In this document: positions 1-8,064 of the stretch, piece by piece | Numbering within the stretch: the first letter of the stretch is position 1 | Layout of the letters: each line of letters begins with the position of its first letter | From: a virus | Length of the DNA: 47,201 nucleotides | Strand: one strand, 5' to 3' | IMG/VR virus record: IMGVR_UViG_3300033571_002502 | Coordinates: 1-47,201 of that record | Program-made: the position numbers and the translations under genes | The notes under the pieces: model-generated | Told to the model about the DNA's origin: nothing | Databases searched by the model: none | What the model saw: only the letters and a program-made list of their open reading frames with translations

Positions 1-690
1 ACCATTGCTCTGGGTTTCTCGCTGACCGAAGAGGCCATCGAGGACAACCTGTACGACAGCCTGTCTGCTCGTTACACCAAAGCTCTGGCTCGCGGTATGG
101 CCTACACCAAGCAGGTGAAAGCCGCTTCGACGCTGAACAACGGCTTCAGCCAGAACTTCCTCGGCGGTGACAACGTCTCGCTGTTTGGTACCAACTCTGG
201 TGGCTCGGTGGTCAACCACCCGCTGGTTAACGGCAGCACCAACAGCAACCGTCCTTCGGTTGGCGTTGACCTGAACGAGACCGCGCTGGAAGCCGCTGTG
301 ATCCAGATCGCTGCTTGGACTGATGAGCGTGGTCTGCTGATTGCCGCCAAACCCCGCAAACTGATCATCCCGCCGTCGCTGATGTTTGTTGCTAAGCGCC
401 TGCTGGAGACGGAACTGCGTGTTGGCACGACCGACAACGACATCAACGCTCTGAAGGCGATGGGGTCGATTCCTGAAGGTCACGCTGTCAACCACTTCCT
501 GACCGATCCGAATGCTTGGTTCCTGCTGACCGACGTTCCCAACGGCCTGAAGCACTTTGTTCGTACCCCGATGTCTACCGGAATGGACGGTGATTTCGAC
601 ACGGGCAACGTCCGCTACAAGGCTCGCGAGCGTTATTCGTTCGGCTGGAGTGATCCGCTCGGTATCTTCGGTTCGCCCGGTTCGACCTAA
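1..690 (+). CDS. Major capsid protein, C-terminal part (5' end outside window)
   Basis: The frame is open from base 1 to the TAA at 688-690, so this is the last 229 residues of a longer protein. It would form the capsid shell. The C-terminal half, with an AKPRKLIIPPSLMF stretch followed by DPNAWFLLTDVP and then DGDFDTGNVRYKARERYSFGWSD, matches the pattern I know from HK97-fold major capsid proteins of environmental tailed phages, where the last motif is the most conserved. An internal ATG at 97 is not the start, because conserved-looking sequence continues upstream of it. A strong terminator follows directly, as is common after a highly expressed capsid gene. Family assignment rests on motif memory. 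Confidence 0.85.
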   Translation, partial: TIALGFSLTEEAIEDNLYDSLSARYTKALARGMAYTKQVKAASTLNNGFSQNFLGGDNVSLFGTNSGGSVVNHPLVNGSTNSNRPSVGVDLNETALEAAVIQIAAWTDERGLLIAAKPRKLIIPPSLMFVAKRLLETELRVGTTDNDINALKAMGSIPEGHAVNHFLTDPNAWFLLTDVPNGLKHFVRTPMSTGMDGDFDTGNVRYKARERYSFGWSDPLGIFGSPGST

Positions 691-715
691 GAAACCTAGT
701 ATCCATGTGGGTTTC

Positions 716-743
716 GGGGGGCTTCGGCCCCCTTTTTGTTTTT
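716..743 (+). terminator. Intrinsic terminator after the capsid gene
   Basis: A GGGGGC stem (717-722), TTCG tetraloop (723-726) and GCCCCC stem (727-732) are followed by TTTTTGTTTTT. This is a textbook rho-independent terminator about 25 bases after the capsid stop codon. It separates capsid transcription from the minor virion genes that follow. Confidence 0.93.
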
Positions 744-827
744 AGTTGTGGTGTAAAGCTCGATTGCCTTACAGTTTAAGCTTCCTTAACTTGATTACCT
801 GTTACTAAGTCCACGGGTAAAAGCCTG

Positions 828-855
828 TTGCACCCTGACCCGCTTTTGTGATAGT
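828..855 (+). promoter_or_regulatory. Possible weak sigma70-like promoter
   Basis: TTGCAC (828-833), a 16-base spacer and GATAGT (850-855) lie in the 246-base gap between the capsid terminator and the next gene. The match is 3/6 and 4/6, so it is weak. It is proposed because genes after a strong terminator need a promoter or read-through. The rest of the gap (744-935) shows nothing else I can support. Confidence 0.25.
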
Positions 856-935
856 TTCTAAAAGCCCAAGATCACTTTCTACCGACTGGCTTGGCAGATT
901 TCCCTCAAACGGTAGACGCAAGAGAGGTATATAAA

Positions 936-1415
936 ATGGGTTTCGCTACTTTCTCCGGTCCTATTCGTTCTGGTACCGTTCGTTACGGCGCTGGTGTTAA
1001 CACGGGTCTCGCGACTCTCACCCAGTCTTATGACACGGGCGACTTGACTGGCGCCGTTGTTGGTAACGTGGACGGTGCGCGTTTCACGCTGCCCCAAGGC
1101 GCTCAGATCGTTGATATCGTGGTCGATCAAGTCGTTGCCGCCACCGCTGGCACGACGACGATTTCCGTGGGAACTGCCTCTGGCGGCGCTCAATTGATGG
1201 CTGCTGTTGCTACCACCGCTGGTGGCCGCTTCCGTGGTACTGCTACCGCTACCACGCAGCTTGCTTGGCAGACCTCGACTAGTGCTGATACCACGGTGTA
1301 TGTGCGTGTGGCTGTTGGCACCGCCACCCTGACTGCTGGTCGCGCGATTGTCAGCATCGTCTATGTCCAGCGCAACTCCGATGGCGCTCAGGTCCCGTCC
1401 ACCACCCAGAACTGA
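936..1415 (+). CDS. Small virion protein, possibly head decoration
   Basis: 159 residues, rich in Ala, Thr, Gly and Val, with no charged core and no predicted membrane segment, as in beta-rich decoration or fibre-base proteins. ATG at 936 is chosen over an upstream TTG at 891 because AGAGAGG lies at good distance before it. It is the first gene after the capsid terminator, the usual place for a capsid cement or decoration protein. I do not recognise a family, so the role is inferred from position and composition only. Confidence 0.6.
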   Translation: MGFATFSGPIRSGTVRYGAGVNTGLATLTQSYDTGDLTGAVVGNVDGARFTLPQGAQIVDIVVDQVVAATAGTTTISVGTASGGAQLMAAVATTAGGRFRGTATATTQLAWQTSTSADTTVYVRVAVGTATLTAGRAIVSIVYVQRNSDGAQVPSTTQN

Positions 1416-1428
1416 TTGAGAGGATAAT

Positions 1429-1764
1429 ATGCGCCCAGTACGTGTGACGGTTGGGGCGCTTGGGGTTTCTAACCCCATTATCCTCGACCACTACCAAAGA
1501 CCGTTCTCGGTTGGGATCGGCGCGGCACTGTCTGCCGGTGCTTCGCTGACCTTCTCGATTGAGCACACGTTTGACGACGTCTTTGCTGCTAACTTCAACC
1601 CGTCTACTGCTGTTTGGTATTCGGATACGAGTCTCTCAAGCAAGACGGCGTCGACGACCGGTAACTACGCTTATCCGGTGATGGCAATTCGAATCAACGT
1701 GACGGCGTACACCAGCGGTAGCGTGACGATGACTGTTATTCAAGCTGGTATCCCGGGAGGCTAA
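1429..1764 (+). CDS. Small conserved phage virion protein
   Basis: 111 residues starting MRPVRVTVGALG, with GAGAGGA as ribosome binding site. The pattern (V-x-V opening, ISLDHYQ-like segment, FSIEHTFDD, then alternating hydrophobic beta-type stretches to VIQAGIPGG) is one I have seen in many small phage proteins lying just after capsid genes. No enzymatic motif is visible. It probably belongs to the capsid surface or connector. Gap to the next gene is three bases, so the two are likely co-translated. Confidence 0.6.
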   Translation: MRPVRVTVGALGVSNPIILDHYQRPFSVGIGAALSAGASLTFSIEHTFDDVFAANFNPSTAVWYSDTSLSSKTASTTGNYAYPVMAIRINVTAYTSGSVTMTVIQAGIPGG

Positions 1765-1767
1765 TAA

Positions 1768-2286
1768 ATGGCTATCGATGTTAATGCTCTGCGGCTTTTC
1801 CAAGCGACTTGGAAACCCGTAATCGATGCCATTCCGTCTCTGATGGATATGGCCGACAAAATGGCAGACCTTGACCGGACGATGGCTACGCGCAATCGTG
1901 AGATTGAAGCGGCTGTTAAACAGGTTGAGGACACCTTCGCGGAAGGTAATCGCCGTTTGACCGAACTGAACCGGCAGATGGAACTTGCCATGAGTCAGCG
2001 GGAAGACGCGGTTGCCGAAACCAACAAGATCGTTGCCAATCGTGAACGTGAGTTGGCTGAAGCCGGGACGGCCCGCAAGAAGACTCTGGCTGCTACGGAA
2101 GCAAAACTTGCTGCTGCCGAAGGCAAACTGGCTGAGGTCGAAGCTGAGATTGCGACTAAAACCGCCGCATGCGACGCCGAGATCAAGGCCAAACAGGCTG
2201 CTGCTGAAGCTGCCCTTGCTGAAGTTGAAGCCAAGCGTCAGGCTGCTGAGACCGCTCTGGAATCCATCCGGGCTAAACTGGGGTAA
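1768..2286 (+). CDS. Coiled-coil protein of the capsid region
   Basis: 172 residues. After a short N-terminal segment, residues about 35-170 are almost continuous Ala/Glu/Lys/Arg heptads (for example repeated AAAEGKLAEVEAEIA-type sequence), so a long alpha-helical coiled coil is expected. It might be a fibre stalk, an oligomerising head protein or a scaffold-like factor. The latter is less likely because it lies after the capsid gene. No known family recognised. Confidence 0.6.
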   Translation: MAIDVNALRLFQATWKPVIDAIPSLMDMADKMADLDRTMATRNREIEAAVKQVEDTFAEGNRRLTELNRQMELAMSQREDAVAETNKIVANRERELAEAGTARKKTLAATEAKLAAAEGKLAEVEAEIATKTAACDAEIKAKQAAAEAALAEVEAKRQAAETALESIRAKLG

Positions 2287-2289
2287 ACA

Positions 2290-2622
2290 GTGGCAGTCAG
2301 CGGCGTAAATTACGTCCAAGGGCTGGATAGCGGTGAATACGACTTTACCCACGTGGTATCGACGGTCACCGCTTCCGGCTCTACGACTCTTTACTCGTGT
2401 CCCACGGGGCGCAGACTGCGCCTGCGGTGGATTTACGCACTGAACGACCCGGGTTCTACTGCTACGCCGCTGATTAAGGTTTTCCTTGGCGCAGAAGAGA
2501 AGTTTCGGGTGTACGCCGTAAGCAAGCGTCAGTTTGTCACGGGTCCGGTTAACGGTGATCTGATTATCGATCTGAGCGAAGCGGCATCTGTCGCCGTTAC
2601 CGCACTTTTGGAAGAGGTTTGA
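2290..2622 (+). CDS. Small beta-rich virion protein
   Basis: 110 residues, starting with GTG three bases after the previous stop. The sequence alternates short polar and hydrophobic segments (TASGSTTLYSCPTGRRLRLRW, KVFLGAEEKFRVYAVSKRQF), consistent with a beta-sandwich. A similar plan (TPSA-TTIYTVPAA, then V-x-N) occurs in the protein at 19960-20292, so the two may be distant relatives. A capsid-surface or connector role is inferred from context. Confidence 0.5.
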   Translation: MAVSGVNYVQGLDSGEYDFTHVVSTVTASGSTTLYSCPTGRRLRLRWIYALNDPGSTATPLIKVFLGAEEKFRVYAVSKRQFVTGPVNGDLIIDLSEAASVAVTALLEEV

Positions 2623-2623
2623 G

Positions 2624-3043
2624 ATGGCAGCTTATAATAAGTTTCAAGATTTCTCCGAGCAGTTGGTCAGGGGGACGCACAACTTCGCGTCCAACGTGTT
2701 CAAGGTTTATCTGACCAACGACACTCCTTCTGCGTCCGCTGATGCTGTGAAGGCCGACCTCGCGGAGATCTCCGCTGGAAACGGATATCCGGGTACGAAT
2801 ACAACCACAATCACGATCTCGGAAACCACGGGTACGACCACGGTCTCGGGTACTCAGGTCTCTTGGAACGCAACGGGTTCCGTCGGACCCTTCCGCTACG
2901 CCGTCCTCTACAACGACACCTCTGCGTCTGATAATCTGGTCGCGTGGTGGGACTACGGCAGTTCGGTCACTCTGGCTAACGGCGAGTCGTTCACGGTTAA
3001 ATTCTCTGGTACTGACCCGGGCGCGATCTTCACTCTGGCCTAA
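2624..3043 (+). CDS. Virion protein, copy 1 of a three-member paralogous family
   Basis: 139 residues, start one base after the previous stop, with GAGGTTTG upstream. It shares layout with 9479-9901 and 10784-11239: an N-terminal F-x-x-x-L-x-x-GTHNF motif, then F-K-V-Y-L, a V-S-W/G-Y-T middle, an A-V-L-Y-N-D/S-T segment and a C-terminal F-T-V-K/T-M/F strand. This type of protein is common in phages of aquatic bacteria. A virion surface or tail role is likely. No catalytic motif. Confidence 0.6.
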   Translation: MAAYNKFQDFSEQLVRGTHNFASNVFKVYLTNDTPSASADAVKADLAEISAGNGYPGTNTTTITISETTGTTTVSGTQVSWNATGSVGPFRYAVLYNDTSASDNLVAWWDYGSSVTLANGESFTVKFSGTDPGAIFTLA

Positions 3044-3055
3044 TCGAGGTGTTTT

Positions 3056-3535
3056 ATGGCGCTCACGCCAGAGCAGTATGTAATCCTTGGCGATTACATC
3101 GCGGCCACGCCCGCACTCAATAACATCCCCAATACTCCCGAAGGTGCGTATCAGATCGCTGAAATTCTGAACACGCCCAGTAATCCGGGGTGGAAAGCTA
3201 TTAGTGTCGGTTCCGCGATGTTGTGGGCTGCAAATGGGCCCCGGGTTCGTATCGGCCAAGCGGCTAATAATCCACAAGAACCAGAAGAAGTCCGAGCCTC
3301 CTGCCAGATCTTTCTCGACCTGATTGTCTCCGGTACTGAATCTCTGCTACATACTGAAGAACCCGGCATTAAAGACCTGTTTGACGACTGGCTGGCGGCA
3401 AGTGTTATTACACAAGCTGAATACGCGCAGGTCTATAGCGCTAATGGACTTGCCATGACGCTGATTCCGCAGTCAATTGAGTTGGTCGATCAGACGGTTG
3501 ATTGGCAGGAAGTGTATGACTCAAGGAATATGTGA
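3056..3535 (+). CDS. Conserved phage protein of unknown function
   Basis: 159 residues, ATG at 3056 after GAGGTG. It is mostly helical in character and acidic, with TPEQYVILGDYIAATPAL at the N-terminus and several conserved-looking Trp and Pro residues. Similar proteins are frequent between small capsid-region genes in environmental phages, without known function. Its stop TGA overlaps the next gene's ATG (TGATG), implying coupling. Confidence 0.55.
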   Translation: MALTPEQYVILGDYIAATPALNNIPNTPEGAYQIAEILNTPSNPGWKAISVGSAMLWAANGPRVRIGQAANNPQEPEEVRASCQIFLDLIVSGTESLLHTEEPGIKDLFDDWLAASVITQAEYAQVYSANGLAMTLIPQSIELVDQTVDWQEVYDSRNM

Positions 3536-4053
3536 TGGCTACAGCAACCGTCAATTACAGTAGCAATACCACCATCACGATGGATTTGGCGAACCTCGCC
3601 GTTTCAAGTCCAGCAAGCTCATTCCTTACTGGAAGAGAATCAAGCCAGATCGACAACACCTCCAACAAGTACATGGACTGTACTGTGAGTGGTGTCATAT
3701 CTGTTGGCACTGGTCCGACGGCTAATACAGTGATCGCCGTTTATGTCTATGGTGCCGATATTTCTCTGGCAACCACGGCGCTTAACGGATTGGACGGTAC
3801 GGACAGTACAGCTACGCTTAGCAACAGCGGCATTTTGAACGCACTGCGGCTTGGGGCGACTATAGCCGTCCCATCGACAACTAGCGACCAGCAGTATCTT
3901 GTGCTACCGTTTTCCGTCGCCTCTTTGTTTGGCGGCGTGATGCCTAAGTTTTGGGGTTTGTACGTCTCGCATAACACCGGGCAACCACTGAGAAACAACG
4001 CGGTTAATACAAACTCGTTTGAGTACGTCGGTATCAAGTACGACGTTGCATAA
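3535..4053 (+). CDS. Small beta-rich virion protein
   Basis: 172 residues from the ATG at 3535 that overlaps the previous stop; a GTG at 3532 is the alternative. The sequence is Ser/Thr/Asn-rich without membrane segments and reads like a jelly-roll or beta-sandwich virion component (FWGLYVSHNTGQPL near the C-terminus). It directly precedes a LamG-type protein, so a fibre or capsid-surface role is plausible. Family not recognised. Confidence 0.5.
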   Translation: MATATVNYSSNTTITMDLANLAVSSPASSFLTGRESSQIDNTSNKYMDCTVSGVISVGTGPTANTVIAVYVYGADISLATTALNGLDGTDSTATLSNSGILNALRLGATIAVPSTTSDQQYLVLPFSVASLFGGVMPKFWGLYVSHNTGQPLRNNAVNTNSFEYVGIKYDVA

Positions 4054-4062
4054 GGCAGCGCA

Positions 4063-5703
4063 ATGATCCTGCTGCCACGTTATCGCACCAAGCAACCGGT
4101 TGGTCCGGTTGAGATTGATCGTGGCAATCCGATCACTCGTGGTCTTGCGACCGTCTATCTTCCGACGGTTCGTTACCCCGGTATTGACCTTATCACTAGG
4201 GTCTTTGACACCGCAACCACACGCGGTGTCCTCCTGCCGAGCACAAACGGTGTCGTTTACTCGACCACCACCTCATCCAACTGGTCGCTCAACTTTGCTC
4301 CCGTAGGCATTACGGCGAGCTACCCGGCACTGTCGGTATTCACGCTCTTTGAGCAGTACGACACTACCTCTACAGGAGCCATTTTTGGCGGCGGCAATAG
4401 CGCCACAAACTACGCTCGGTTCGTAAAAAACAACGACGGTTCAATCCTATTTGGTCCGAACACAAACACGGGTGGCGCAAACATAACCGGCCCGGTCTTA
4501 AACGCAAATCAGGTCTACGCACTTGCGGCTGTTAATGAAGGCAACTTGCGCGAACTGTTTTACGACGGGGTTAGTGTCGCAAGTAGCAGCAGCGCGATTA
4601 CGTTTCTGAACGCAGCGTATGGCTACGCTGGATCGTCATTTCTCTCGGGAAACCAACGCAGGATTGGTATTTACTGCGGCTACGTATGGACACGCCGTCT
4701 TACCGTATCCGAGATCAAGAGTCTCACGGACAACCCGTGGCAGATCTTCCGCCCGCAGCGACTGTTTGTCCCCGTTCAAGCCGGAGGCGCAGCCCTAACG
4801 CTTACCGCCGATTCGGGTACATATTCAATCACCGGTCAGACGGCGGACCTCTACTACAACCGTGCGATTAGCGCCGATGCTGGCGCATATAGTCTTGACG
4901 GTCAGGCGGCGCAGACGCTTCGTGATGCGCTCCTCTCGCTTGACGCAGGTTCGTATGCGATCACGGGACAAGACGCTTCGTTCGTATATGGACAGGCGAT
5001 CAGCGCAGACGCTGGCGATTACAGTATCACCGGTCAGATCGCTGACCTCACCCGGACCCTAGTTCTCAGCGCAGACTCCGGTGCCTACTCTATCGCGGGC
5101 CAAGACGCGAACCTGTCTCGCTCGTTGTACCTGAACGCTGTACTTGGCTCCTATAACATCACAGGCGAGAATGCAACACTTGTATACGAGCAGGCCCGTG
5201 TAATCAACGGAGACGCCGGTAGTTATGCCATCACCGGTCAAGCAGCGGATCTGACCCGGACGTACGTATTCAGTGCCGATGCGGGTTCGTACAGTATCTC
5301 GGGGCAGAACGCTGATTTCGCTCTGTTCAGAGCGCTTTCGCTTGATGCCGGGTCTTACGACATCCTCGGTCAAGACGCAGATCTGCTTCTCTCCCGGTCT
5401 ATCGACGCCGATTTTGGCGTCTACAATATCTCCGGTCAAAACGCTGATCTGCTGAGTAACAGAATACTCTACGCAGACGCTGGTAGTTATGGTATAAGCG
5501 GTCAGGACGCCTTGTTAGCGCAGGGCCGCTACCTGCTCGCCGAATCTGGCTCGTACGCCATAACCGGTCAGCCAGCCACGCTAAACAGTATCGTTTTGTT
5601 CCCGAACCCCGCAGATGTTCGCGCAGGAGTTGTTTACGGACCTGACGGGATTTATACTGGGACATTGGTTGCAACCAGCCCGATCTACCTCTTTGACGAC
5701 TAA
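4063..5703 (+). CDS. LamG-like virion protein with twelve C-terminal repeats
   Basis: 546 residues. Residues about 1-235 form a concanavalin/LamG-type lectin-like domain, recognised from the plan LxFARVD, the W-TRRLTVSEI segment and the closing NPWQIFRP, which typically ends LamG domains in phage and bacterial proteins. Residues 250-505 carry twelve copies of a roughly 23-residue unit with core DAGSYxITGQDAD, a repeat found at the C-terminus of many phage surface proteins. The last 30 residues (FPNPADVRAGVVYG) resemble a common fibre tip. Likely role: carbohydrate binding on the virion surface. LamG family members are established glycan or protein binders; the receptor here is unknown. Confidence 0.75.
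   Translation: MILLPRYRTKQPVGPVEIDRGNPITRGLATVYLPTVRYPGIDLITRVFDTATTRGVLLPSTNGVVYSTTTSSNWSLNFAPVGITASYPALSVFTLFEQYDTTSTGAIFGGGNSATNYARFVKNNDGSILFGPNTNTGGANITGPVLNANQVYALAAVNEGNLRELFYDGVSVASSSSAITFLNAAYGYAGSSFLSGNQRRIGIYCGYVWTRRLTVSEIKSLTDNPWQIFRPQRLFVPVQAGGAALTLTADSGTYSITGQTADLYYNRAISADAGAYSLDGQAAQTLRDALLSLDAGSYAITGQDASFVYGQAISADAGDYSITGQIADLTRTLVLSADSGAYSIAGQDANLSRSLYLNAVLGSYNITGENATLVYEQARVINGDAGSYAITGQAADLTRTYVFSADAGSYSISGQNADFALFRALSLDAGSYDILGQDADLLLSRSIDADFGVYNISGQNADLLSNRILYADAGSYGISGQDALLAQGRYLLAESGSYAITGQPATLNSIVLFPNPADVRAGVVYGPDGIYTGTLVATSPIYLFDD
4810..5580 (+). repeat. Twelve tandem coding repeats of about 69 bases
   Basis: Twelve in-frame units encode D-[AS]-G-[SAT]-Y-x-[IL]-[TSA]-G-Q-x-A followed by a variable 10-12 residue linker. 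Units differ at the DNA level, so the array is old rather than a recent slippage product. Unit 6 is the most divergent (VLGSYNITGENAT). Confidence 0.85.
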
Positions 5704-5705
5704 TC

Positions 5706-5966
5706 ATGGCAAAGACCCCTGCATGGACTCGCAAAGAGGGAAAAAACCCAAAAGGTGGCCTCAACGCCAAGGGACGCGCGTCTTATAACGCTGCCAATCC
5801 CGGCAAACCCGGACTCAAACCGCCCGCTCCGAACCCGAAAACGGAGAAGGATGCTGCTCGCCGCAAGTCATTTTGCGCCAGAATGGGCGGGATGCCCGGA
5901 CCGATGAAAGACGAAAAAGGACGACCGACCCGGAAGGCTCTGTCGCTGAAGGCATGGAACTGCTAA
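5706..5966 (+). CDS. DUF6321-like small basic protein
   Basis: 86 residues beginning MAKTPAWTRKEGKNPKGGLNAKGR, a signature I associate with DUF6321 proteins of phages. It is strongly basic, with a C-terminal RRKSFCARMGGM...LKAWNC pattern holding two cysteines. Function is unknown; nucleic acid binding is an inference from charge. It overlaps the following endonuclease VII gene by 13 bases, and a similar pairing of small basic protein and endonuclease VII occurs again at 36215-37071. Confidence 0.75.
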   Translation: MAKTPAWTRKEGKNPKGGLNAKGRASYNAANPGKPGLKPPAPNPKTEKDAARRKSFCARMGGMPGPMKDEKGRPTRKALSLKAWNC

Positions 5967-6367
5967 CCTGTACTCGTTGTAAAGCGGAGAAGCCGGGTAC
6001 GAAAGAATTTTTCCCGCCGCACAATAAGAAACACAATGGCTTCGACAGTTGGTGTCGAGCGTGTCGAGCGACATACCGCAATGAGATTTGCAGGGGTAAA
6101 TTTCGACACGACCTTAGTGATGAGCAGCTTAAGACCATTAAACGCGAGATCACTGAGTGCGTCATTTGCGGCGATTCCGGCCCTCTGGTCGTAGACCACG
6201 ACCACAAGACAGGTGCGGTTCGCGGGATGTTGTGCAATCATTGCAACCGAGGATTAGGTCACTTCCGCGATAGCCCTATGCTGCTTGAGTTTGCCGCCCA
6301 ATACTTGTTCGCATCTGCGGACGCTCCCGAATGGGAAGAATATTTGGCTGCGCACGGGAATTGCTGA
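5954..6367 (+). CDS. Recombination endonuclease VII-like nuclease (HNH/His-Me finger)
   Basis: 137 residues from the ATG at 5954, inside the previous gene; the upstream in-frame extension is ignored because the zinc motif starts here. Two zinc pairs, C6-C9 and C34-C37, precede C69-C72, then VVDHDHKTGAVRGMLCNHCN with D81, H82, D83, H84, C94, C97 and N98. This is the endonuclease VII family pattern: zinc-bound, resolving branched DNA in T4. In phages like this one, stand-alone copies may be resolvases or homing enzymes. The family is clear; the biological role is inferred. Confidence 0.88.
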   Translation: MELLTCTRCKAEKPGTKEFFPPHNKKHNGFDSWCRACRATYRNEICRGKFRHDLSDEQLKTIKREITECVICGDSGPLVVDHDHKTGAVRGMLCNHCNRGLGHFRDSPMLLEFAAQYLFASADAPEWEEYLAAHGNC

Positions 6368-6368
6368 C

Positions 6369-6617
6369 ATGGATCTTAGTATTTGGAACACCGTACTCTC
6401 GGTGCTAATCGGGTTGTTGTCGTGGGTTTTGAAAGAAAAGTCGATGGAACTCAAGCGAGTCGAGATCCTTCTCAACAAAACCCGGGAAGAAGTCGCTAAA
6501 GAGTATGTGACCAAGGTTGAGGTCCATACTGACATTAACCGGGTTCTGGACCGATTGGATCGTCTGGAATCTAAGCTGGACGCCGTTATCAAAGGTAGGC
6601 AAAATGCCGACCACTGA
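6369..6617 (+). CDS. Small membrane-anchored coiled-coil protein
   Basis: 82 residues. Residues about 5-22 (IWNTVLSVLIGLLSWVLK) form one membrane span, followed by a Lys/Glu/Arg coiled coil to the C-terminus. The ATG overlaps the end of the nuclease gene by the pattern TGACATGG. Holin accessory proteins (XhlA type) and spanin-like proteins share the combination of one span and a coiled coil, but XhlA has the span at the other end. I call it only a membrane protein, perhaps involved in lysis or virion assembly. Confidence 0.6.
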   Translation: MDLSIWNTVLSVLIGLLSWVLKEKSMELKRVEILLNKTREEVAKEYVTKVEVHTDINRVLDRLDRLESKLDAVIKGRQNADH

Positions 6618-6646
6618 CCAAAATCAAGTCATAGAGAAGGCCTGAA

Positions 6647-7714
6647 ATGAAAAAGCTCCCTCGTAAGTTCTCCGAAGGCGGCAAGGCCGCTCCCGCTCCC
6701 CAGCCTAAGCCTCAGGATAAGAAAGATTCGATGCCTGATTGGGCTAAGAAAGCCCGTGAAGAGCAGAAGCAGGACATGGCTACGCAGAAGGGTTACGAGA
6801 AAGCCACTGCCCCTGACCGCCTGAAATACAAAGCTGGTGGCAAGATTAGGAAATTCGCCGAAGGCGACGAAGTCAAAGGTGTGTTTAGCGAGTCCGACCC
6901 GGGTATCTATGAGCGGGCCCGCTCCTACGTAGCCCGTAAGAACGCTGAAGAAGCTGGCGAAGCTGGTTCTATTAAAGAGCCCCCCGGTGCTGCGAAGCCT
7001 AAGTCCACCGCTAAGTCCACCGCTAAGCCCGCTGCTAAGCCCGCTGCTAAGCCCGCTGCTAAGCCTGTGGCGATGAAGGACGAGAACTACAGCAACGAAG
7101 GGCGTAATGCCGCTCGTAAAACTGAAGAATCTCCCGCTCCGTTCAAGTCTGTCAGTGAGCGGATGAAAGAAGCTCGTGAATCTACTCGGCGTGGTGAGGG
7201 CAGTACGACTGACACGCGCAGCGTGAGTGAGCGTGTGAAACAGGCCGTTGAAGAGAATCCGAAAACCGCCGCCGCTTTGGGTCTCGGTGCCTCGATGACC
7301 CCGCTTGCTGGGCCCGCTGTGCGGGGTATCCAAGCCCTTCGTGCCATGCGTCAGGCGAGTGGGGTCATGTCTAGCGGTGCGTCTAGAGCGGCAGCAAATC
7401 GTGTTGCAGAAGCCGAACGTGCGGGAGAAGCCGCCGCGAGCCGTGATCTCATTAAACGCAGCGCTGCAAAACAGCGGGCTGAAAAAGAAGCCGCGTCAAC
7501 TAACCGCAAAACTCCGCGCGATCTCGACGAGAACCAGATGATGGGCCCGGGACAAGGGCTCGACTTCAAGCGCGGCGGCATGGCTAAGTACGCCAAAGGC
7601 GGCGGTGTTGAGTCCAAAGGCAAGACCAAGGGCACCGTGGTCAAGATGGCGTCTGGCGGTTCGGTCAAGGGCTGGGGTATCGCTCGCGGCAGCAAAGCCT
7701 GCAAGATGCGCTGA
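6647..7714 (+). CDS. Large basic Lys/Ala/Gly-rich virion protein
   Basis: 355 residues, very rich in Ala, Lys, Arg, Gly and Glu. The N-terminus has KFSEGGK, KYKAGGKIRKFAEGD motifs; residues about 118-140 are STAK/PAAK repeats; the C-terminus has FKRGGMAKYAKGGGVESKGKTKG and ends GWGIARGSKACKMR. These Gly-Gly motifs and the terminal CKM tail are common in late-region proteins of aquatic podoviruses. I expect a DNA-associated or internal virion protein, but no function is established. Start is ATG with AAGGCC upstream. Confidence 0.6.
   Translation: MKKLPRKFSEGGKAAPAPQPKPQDKKDSMPDWAKKAREEQKQDMATQKGYEKATAPDRLKYKAGGKIRKFAEGDEVKGVFSESDPGIYERARSYVARKNAEEAGEAGSIKEPPGAAKPKSTAKSTAKPAAKPAAKPAAKPVAMKDENYSNEGRNAARKTEESPAPFKSVSERMKEARESTRRGEGSTTDTRSVSERVKQAVEENPKTAAALGLGASMTPLAGPAVRGIQALRAMRQASGVMSSGASRAAANRVAEAERAGEAAASRDLIKRSAAKQRAEKEAASTNRKTPRDLDENQMMGPGQGLDFKRGGMAKYAKGGGVESKGKTKGTVVKMASGGSVKGWGIARGSKACKMR
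7001..7064 (+). repeat. Short in-frame tandem repeats (STAK / PAAK)
   Basis: Two AAGTCCACCGCT units followed by about four AAGCCCGCTGCT units encode KSTA-KSTA-KPAA repeats, a flexible basic linker resembling histone-H1-like tails. The PAAK units are nearly identical in DNA, so copy number probably varies between related phages. Confidence 0.8.
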
Positions 7715-7716
7715 CC

Positions 7717-8064
7717 ATGCCTTCGACTTCTAAAAAGCAGCATCGGTTCATGGCGGCGGTTGCCAACAACCCCGCCTTTGCCAAAAAAGCTGGGGTCCCC
7801 CAGTCCGTCGGTGAGAAGTTTCTCAGTGCCGATAAGGGTCGCAAGTTCTCAAAAGGTGGTGAAATGAAGAAGATGCCGCCCTTCATGGGTAAAGAAACCA
7901 AGGCTGAAGAAGCCAAAGAGATGAAGATCAAGAAGCTCTCTCCGGGGATGTACAAAGCCGGTGAGAAAGCCGAAGGTGTTCATGGCAAGGGCGGTAAGCC
8001 CATGAAGTATGCTCGTGGTGGCGGCATTGAGCTTCGCGGCAAGACTCGCGGTAAGATGTGCTAA
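7717..8064 (+). CDS. Small basic protein, DUF3008-like N-terminus
   Basis: 115 residues, ATG one codon after the previous stop. The N-terminus MPSTSKKQHRFMAAVANNP, then KAGVPQSVGEKFLSAD, resembles DUF3008-type proteins that are widespread in phages. The middle is Lys/Met/Glu-rich, and the end KYARGGGIELRGKTRGKMC closely mirrors the C-terminus of the preceding gene (KYAKGGGVESKGKTKG). The shared tail suggests both are handled alike during virion assembly. Function unknown. Confidence 0.65.
   Translation: MPSTSKKQHRFMAAVANNPAFAKKAGVPQSVGEKFLSADKGRKFSKGGEMKKMPPFMGKETKAEEAKEMKIKKLSPGMYKAGEKAEGVHGKGGKPMKYARGGGIELRGKTRGKMC

Noticed and set aside
4810-5580. Regular 69-base repeats as a possible CRISPR array
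   Set aside because: The repeats are in-frame coding units with protein-level conservation and diverged DNA; no identical repeats or spacers.
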